A stretch of DNA of 64,000 bases from assembly GCF_003027925.1 (NCBI RefSeq), contig NZ_PYPS01000025.1, forward strand, positions 49,908 to 113,907. The letters are read 5' to 3'. Positions 59,762 through 64,000 of this stretch are shown here, in pieces. The DNA comes from Micromonospora sp. RP3T (GTDB taxonomy: Bacteria; Actinomycetota; Actinomycetes; Mycobacteriales; Micromonosporaceae). Under the pieces are notes generated by a model. The model worked only from the letters and a program-made list of their open reading frames with translations, was not told the DNA's origin and did no database searches. Each line of letters begins with the position of its first letter. Within the stretch, counting starts at the first letter, position 1. A program made the position numbers and the translations under genes.

Positions 59762-61237
59762 TCAGCCGGACGCGCCGCCGGTGAAGTGCCACGACGACAG
59801 TCGCAGCGCCGGACCCTCCCACCACGACCCGTCGGACCGGGCCGGCTGCCGGACCGGCCGCCGGCCCAGGCCGAGCACCCGGCCCGGCCCCAGGGCACGC
59901 GGATATGACTCGGTGAACCGGAAGTCGCGCACCGCCCGCACCGGTACGCCGTCCTCGACCAGCCAGACGCCGTTGCGGGTCAGGCCGGTGACCACGAGCT
60001 GCTTCGGGTCCAGCACCCGCGTGTACCAGAAGTCGCTGACCAACAACCCGCGCCGGACGCCCGCCACCAGGGCCGCCGTGTCCGGGTCGCCCACCGCGCC
60101 GGTCACGCCCGCGCCCACCGAACCGGCCGGCCCGTCGACGGTCGCCACCGGGGCGGCGTCCGCCGGCAGCAGGCGGAGATTGCTGGGGATCGGGCCGAAC
60201 GTCGACCCGCCGGCCATGCCGTGCCCGGTGGACCCGGTGCCCGCCCCGGCGCCGCTGCGCCGGTCGTGCGCCACCGCCCCGGTGGTGCCGGCCCGCACCA
60301 GGGTGAGCGCCCGCCGAGGGGTGCCCTCCAGGTCGAACGGCAGCGTGGAGGCGTGCAGCGGGTCGTCCACCAGCGTCACCGCCGGGTCGAACTGGGCCGT
60401 GCCCGGCTCGGCGAAGGACTGGCGTTCGGCGTGCCGCTTGCCGTTGAAGCCGTACCAGGCGAGGTTCTGGAGCAGGTCGGCCACGGCGGCCGGTTCGAGC
60501 ACCACCTCGTAGTGCCCCGGCGGCAGCTCGACCGGGTCGGCCGCGGCCCGCGCCTTGGCCGCCGCGACGGCGCCGAGCGCGGCGCCGTCCAGGTCGGCCA
60601 GGCGGTCCGCGCAGTGGCGGGCCACTCCGTCCGCGCCGCCGGCCCGGGCGATGCCGTCCATCGCCGCCTCGGCGGCCCGGCCCACCGCCGAGTGCCCGGC
60701 CGAGTTGGCGAACGCGCCGGACAGGAACAGGGTGCGGCAGTAACCGGCCGCCTCCAGCCCGTCGGCCGCGTCCACGAACGCGCGGACCCGGGCGGCCCGC
60801 TCGTCGGGCGACGCGAACGCGGTGGCCTCGTCGACGGCGGAGCCGGTCGGCGTCGACGTCGGCGCGGTGAGGCCCGGCCAGGCCGGGTCGGGCGGCGCGA
60901 GGCGGGCCGCCGCCCGGGTGCGTTCGACGAGCGCGGTCAACCCGTCGGCGTCCACCCGGTTGCCGCCACCCGCGGCGGTCCGGCCGTCGACGTGCAGCCG
61001 CAGCCGCACGGCGGTGCCGGTCTCGGCCACGTTCTGGTGGATGAACGAGTTGGCGAACCGGGTCAGTGCCAGATCGGACCGGGTCACCACCACCTCGGCC
61101 TCGGCACCCGGCCCGGCCGTGCGCCGGACCAGCTCCACCACCCGGGCGGCGAGATCCCGCTCGTCGGCCCGCTCGCTCATGCTGTGCCGACCGGGCATGC
61201 GCTCACGGCCCTCGCTGCGCTCGGTGCGTTCGCTCAT
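59762..61237 (-). CDS. TldE/PmbA family metallopeptidase-complex subunit
   Basis: 491 aa (or 472 if started at 61180). N-terminal VVVTRSDLALTRFANSFIHQ, middle LPPGHYEVVLEPAAVADLLQ and C-terminal VSDFWYTRVLDPKQLVVTG match PmbA/TldE, the non-catalytic partner of TldD in the heterodimeric protease that trims unfolded peptides and matures some RiPPs. The ATG at 61237 overlaps the tldD stop (ATGA). The first 20 residues contain a second copy of MSER and may be extra. Confidence 0.88.
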   Translation of the reverse strand: MSERTERSEGRERMPGRHSMSERADERDLAARVVELVRRTAGPGAEAEVVVTRSDLALTRFANSFIHQNVAETGTAVRLRLHVDGRTAAGGGNRVDADGLTALVERTRAAARLAPPDPAWPGLTAPTSTPTGSAVDEATAFASPDERAARVRAFVDAADGLEAAGYCRTLFLSGAFANSAGHSAVGRAAEAAMDGIARAGGADGVARHCADRLADLDGAALGAVAAAKARAAADPVELPPGHYEVVLEPAAVADLLQNLAWYGFNGKRHAERQSFAEPGTAQFDPAVTLVDDPLHASTLPFDLEGTPRRALTLVRAGTTGAVAHDRRSGAGAGTGSTGHGMAGGSTFGPIPSNLRLLPADAAPVATVDGPAGSVGAGVTGAVGDPDTAALVAGVRRGLLVSDFWYTRVLDPKQLVVTGLTRNGVWLVEDGVPVRAVRDFRFTESYPRALGPGRVLGLGRRPVRQPARSDGSWWEGPALRLSSWHFTGGASG

Positions 61238-62667
61238 GCGCGCACCCCCACCCGCACGCCGCGGAACCGGGCCGGCGCGGCCGGGTGGCCGGTGTGCCCG
61301 ATCTGGCCGGGCTGCCCCTTGCCGCAGTTGGGCGTGCCCCAGGCGACCGTCTCCGAGGAGAGCATGTCCATCGAGCGCCAGAAGACCGGCCCGATGCCGG
61401 TGTAGGTCGGGTTCCGCAGCATCCGGCCCCGGCGCCCCTTCCTCACCTCCCAGCCGACCTCGCAGCCGAACTGGAAGTTGAGCCGCTTGTCGTCGATCGA
61501 CCAGGACCTGTTGATGTCCATCAGCACCCCGTCGTCGGTGGCCGCGATGATCTCGTCGAGCGTGTGCGGGCCCGGTTCCAGGCCCACGTTCGTCATCCGC
61601 ACCATCGGCAGCCGGGCCCAGCCGTCGGCGCGTACGCTGCCGCCGTGGTCCAGGCCGGCGACGGCGGCCGAGTCCCGGCCGGCGAGCACCCCGACCCACC
61701 GTCCCTCGCGGACCGCGTCCCGTCGGACCGCGGGCGACCCCTCGTCGTCGAAGCCGAAGCTGCCCAGCGCGCCCGGGATGGTCGGGTCGATCGTCACGTT
61801 CATCAGCTCCGAGCCGTAGCGCAGCGAGCCGAGCCGGGCCAGGTCGAGCCAGGACGTGCCGGCGAACGCCGCCTCCCAGCCGAGGATGCGGTCCAGCTCG
61901 ATGGCGTGCCCGACCGACTCGTGGATCTGCAACGCGAGCTGCTCCCCGCCGAGGATCAGGTCGGTCTCGCCGGATGGGCACTCCGGCGCGGTGAGCAGCT
62001 CGCGGGACTCCTCGGCGACCCGGGCGGCGTGCGCGGCCAGGTCGAGCGCGGTCACCAGCTCCCAGCCGGTGGTGCCGTACTGCCCGCGGTAGCTCGGGTA
62101 GGACCGGCGCTGCGTCTCACCGTCGCCGATCGAGGTGGCGGAGATGCCGCCGCCGCACTCGCGGATGTGCTGGTCGATCCGGTGGCCCTCGCTGGAGACG
62201 AACCACTTCGTGGTGTCCCAGATCTGGTAGAGCCCCTCGGCCAGGTCGGCCCCGTGCTCGCGCATCGTGGCGGTGGCGCCGACCAGCAGGTCGCCCTTGT
62301 CGGACAGCGGCACCCCGAGCGGGTCGACCGCGCACTCGGAGGCCCAGCTCGCCACCGCCGCCTCCACCGGCACCAGGTCGACCGGCGGGCCGGGGACCCG
62401 CGCGCTCGCGGCGGCGATCGCCGCGGCGCGCCGGCCGGCGTCGCGGGCCGCGGCGTCGGACAGCTCGGGTACGGCGTGGAAGCCCCAGCCGGAGCCGACG
62501 AGCGCGCGCACCCCCAGGCCGATGCTCTCGTGCTGGGCCAGCTCCTCGATGTCGCCGTTGCGCGCCGACATCGACTCGTACCGGCGGTGCATCACCCGGG
62601 CGTCGGCGTAGCGGGCTCCCGCGTCGAGAGCGGCCTGCACGGCGGCGGTCGCCGCATCGAATCCCAT
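61234..62667 (-). CDS. tldD: TldD metallopeptidase
   Basis: 477 aa. Catalytic zinc motif HESVGH (HExxxH) in LQIHESVGHAIELD, third ligand cysteine region in the C-terminal GTPNCGKGQPGQ, and DDEGSPAVRRDAVREG. Acts with TldE, encoded next, as a processive protease for extended peptide chains. ATG 62667 chosen as the family start; the frame is open a little further upstream. The operon is just these two genes here. Confidence 0.93.
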   Translation of the reverse strand: MGFDAATAAVQAALDAGARYADARVMHRRYESMSARNGDIEELAQHESIGLGVRALVGSGWGFHAVPELSDAAARDAGRRAAAIAAASARVPGPPVDLVPVEAAVASWASECAVDPLGVPLSDKGDLLVGATATMREHGADLAEGLYQIWDTTKWFVSSEGHRIDQHIRECGGGISATSIGDGETQRRSYPSYRGQYGTTGWELVTALDLAAHAARVAEESRELLTAPECPSGETDLILGGEQLALQIHESVGHAIELDRILGWEAAFAGTSWLDLARLGSLRYGSELMNVTIDPTIPGALGSFGFDDEGSPAVRRDAVREGRWVGVLAGRDSAAVAGLDHGGSVRADGWARLPMVRMTNVGLEPGPHTLDEIIAATDDGVLMDINRSWSIDDKRLNFQFGCEVGWEVRKGRRGRMLRNPTYTGIGPVFWRSMDMLSSETVAWGTPNCGKGQPGQIGHTGHPAAPARFRGVRVGVRA

Positions 62668-62700
62668 GCGTCCGACCCTAGGCGAGCACACCGACATCCG

Positions 62701-63249
62701 TCAGGGGACAAGATCCTCGGGCCGGATCGTGGCCCGGACGGGCTCGGTCAGCTCCAGCACGTCACCGGGTTTGGTCACCGACTGCTCCCGGTAGTGCCCG
62801 CCCTGCCGCCGGTAGAGGTGCAGCGTGCCGTTCTCCTGCTCGACGAGCAGGTACCACTCGATGCCGCCGGCGGCGTAGTAGTGCATCTTGAGCACCTTGT
62901 CGGTCGACGCGTTGTTCGGCGAGATGACCTCGCAGACGAGCCGCACGTCCCGCGCCTCGATCATCGGCTCGTCGAAGTCGATCGGCTCGGTGACAACCAG
63001 GTCAGGGATGGGGATCCGGCCCGGTCGGAGGCGGACGTTGACCGTCTCCAGCAGTTCCAGGCCCACGCGCCGAGCCGCAGCTTCGAGCAGGTTGCCGAGG
63101 TTTCGCTGGATCCGCTGGTGTCGCGGGGTGGGTGCGGGCGTCACGTGGAGGCTCCCGTCGAAGAGCTCGACGCGCTGCCGCGTCTCGCCGAGGGCGAGGT
63201 ACTCCTCTTCGGTCCATGGGCCGTCGTGGCCGAACACCGCCGCGGTCAT
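62701..63249 (-). CDS. Uma2 family (DUF820) putative endonuclease, copy 2
   Basis: 182 aa. EEEYLALGETRQRVELFDGS, VTPAPTPRHQRIQRNLGNLL, RIPIPDLVVTEP (PD motif) and VCEVISPNNASTDKVLKMHY (ExV..K) give the PD-(D/E)XK-like Uma2 fold. A different subfamily from the copy at 47947-48528. GGAGG lies 5 nt before the ATG. Divergent from the following ABC gene. Confidence 0.87.
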   Translation of the reverse strand: MTAAVFGHDGPWTEEEYLALGETRQRVELFDGSLHVTPAPTPRHQRIQRNLGNLLEAAARRVGLELLETVNVRLRPGRIPIPDLVVTEPIDFDEPMIEARDVRLVCEVISPNNASTDKVLKMHYYAAGGIEWYLLVEQENGTLHLYRRQGGHYREQSVTKPGDVLELTEPVRATIRPEDLVP

Positions 63250-63489
63250 GGGCACCTCCACCTCATTTCGGCGGGAATCCTCCCGTGGTCGCCGCGACCA
63301 TGGTCGCACCTCGGGTGCGACGCCGGGACGATGATGCCCAGTCGCGTCGGTGAATGTCCCAGGTGAGGGCTGTTCAGGTCGGAAACCCAGTCGTTACGCT
63401 CTGACCGCTGACAGACCGCTCGATGTAGCTTATTTTCGCCTCCAGGGGTTTCCTGTAGGTTCTCTTCATCACTGAAGGGGAGGCGGTCA

Positions 63490-64000
63490 ATGGGCAGTTC
63501 GGAGGCGGTGCCGTCCGGGGAGCCGGACCGCCCGGAGGTGCCGGAGCAACGCGTCGGCGACGCGCCCTATCTCCAGGTCAGAGACCTGCGGGTGCGGTTC
63601 GACACCGAGGACGGTGTGGTCAAGGCCGTGGACGGGGTGTCGTTCGCGGTGGAGCGGGGTCGCACGCTCGGCATCGTGGGGGAGTCCGGTTCCGGCAAGA
63701 GCGTCACGTCGTTGGCGATCCTGGGCCTGCACAGCACGTCCAAGCGGGCGACCGTCACCGGGGAGATCTCGGTCGGCGGGCGTCAGCTCGTCGGCCTGCC
63801 CGAGGAGGAGGTGCGTCGACTGCGTGGCCGGGACATGGCGATGATCTTCCAGGATCCGCTGTCGGCGCTGCACCCGTACTACTCGGTGGGGCGGCAGATC
63901 GCGGAGGCGTACCGGGTGCATCATCCCCGGGCCGGCCGGCGGGAGGCCCGCAGCCGGGCCGTGGACATGCTGGACCGGGTGGGCATTCCGCAGCCGGCGA
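63490..64000 (+). CDS. Peptide ABC transporter ATP-binding protein, 5' part
   Basis: First 170 residues of a DppD/OppD-type ATPase, running off the window end. LQVRDLRVRFDTEDGVVKAV, Walker A GESGSGKSV, Q-loop MAMIFQDPLSALHPYYSVG. GGGGAGG lies 6 nt before the ATG. Unlike the earlier operon, an ATPase gene is first here, with no SBP gene upstream on this strand. The last base shown is mid-gene. Confidence 0.92.
   Translation, partial: MGSSEAVPSGEPDRPEVPEQRVGDAPYLQVRDLRVRFDTEDGVVKAVDGVSFAVERGRTLGIVGESGSGKSVTSLAILGLHSTSKRATVTGEISVGGRQLVGLPEEEVRRLRGRDMAMIFQDPLSALHPYYSVGRQIAEAYRVHHPRAGRREARSRAVDMLDRVGIPQPA

Overview
The window is about 73% GC by eye, with strong G/C third-position bias, GTG starts and ATGA-type gene overlaps. 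This marks a high-GC actinomycete. The order pcrA - M23 peptidases - icmB-like - sucCD - PerM-like membrane protein - purN - purH - folD - mdh matches the Streptomyces core order as I remember it. The protein sequences and the GTTAAG..GGGGCCCC repeats point to Micromonosporaceae (Micromonospora or a close relative). This is inference; no 16S gene is present.

Layout. 1-11.5 kb: core housekeeping, with the 3' end of pcrA, two lysostaphin-type M23 peptidases, a B12-binding mutase subunit, succinyl-CoA synthetase, small membrane proteins and the last steps of IMP synthesis. 11.8-18.1 kb: a secreted Ala/Pro-rich protein and a complete five-gene peptide/nickel-type ABC importer (SBP, two permeases, two ATPases). 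18.3-22.4 kb: folD, mdh, a metallo-hydrolase and NADP-isocitrate dehydrogenase. 22.7-26.9 kb: galT with a DeoR/GlpR regulator, an APS kinase fused to a degenerate ATP sulfurylase, and a DM13 membrane-anchored protein. 27-30.5 kb: four overlapping genes for ABC-2 type transport. 30.6-33.2 kb: valS. 33.9-37.6 kb: a heterodimeric ABC exporter. 37.6-41.9 kb: alkylation repair (Ada/AlkA-like plus Ogt), a DMT exporter and its divergent MarR regulator. 41.9-43.7 kb: peptidase E and ychF.

The most unusual part is 43.7-47.2 kb. The last 21 bp of ychF are repeated exactly at 46874-46894, like the att sites of an integrated element. Between the copies lie a minimal GntR regulator, four tiny ORFs chained by ATGA overlaps, and a low-GC membrane pentapeptide-repeat protein. 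No integrase is visible. An orphan ribbon-helix-helix antitoxin with an apparently decayed toxin follows.

47-55.7 kb is accessory: DinB-like and Uma2 proteins, a self-controlled-looking RHH protein with a DUF4097/DrrA/DrrB unit, GNAT, a methyltransferase preceded by a 30-aa ORF with rare codons, DUF218, PH-domain and PCD-like proteins, and a Nudix hydrolase. 55.8-59.6 kb encodes an Sdh1-type succinate dehydrogenase (membrane subunit, SdhA, SdhB). 59.8-62.7 kb encodes TldE/TldD. A second Uma2 protein and the start of another peptide-ABC operon close the window.

Metabolic theme: icmB, sucCD, mdh, icd and sdh all feed or form part of the TCA cycle around succinyl-CoA. Many convergent gene pairs are separated by long perfect hairpins. 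Several regulators sit beside recognisable palindromic or phased operator candidates.
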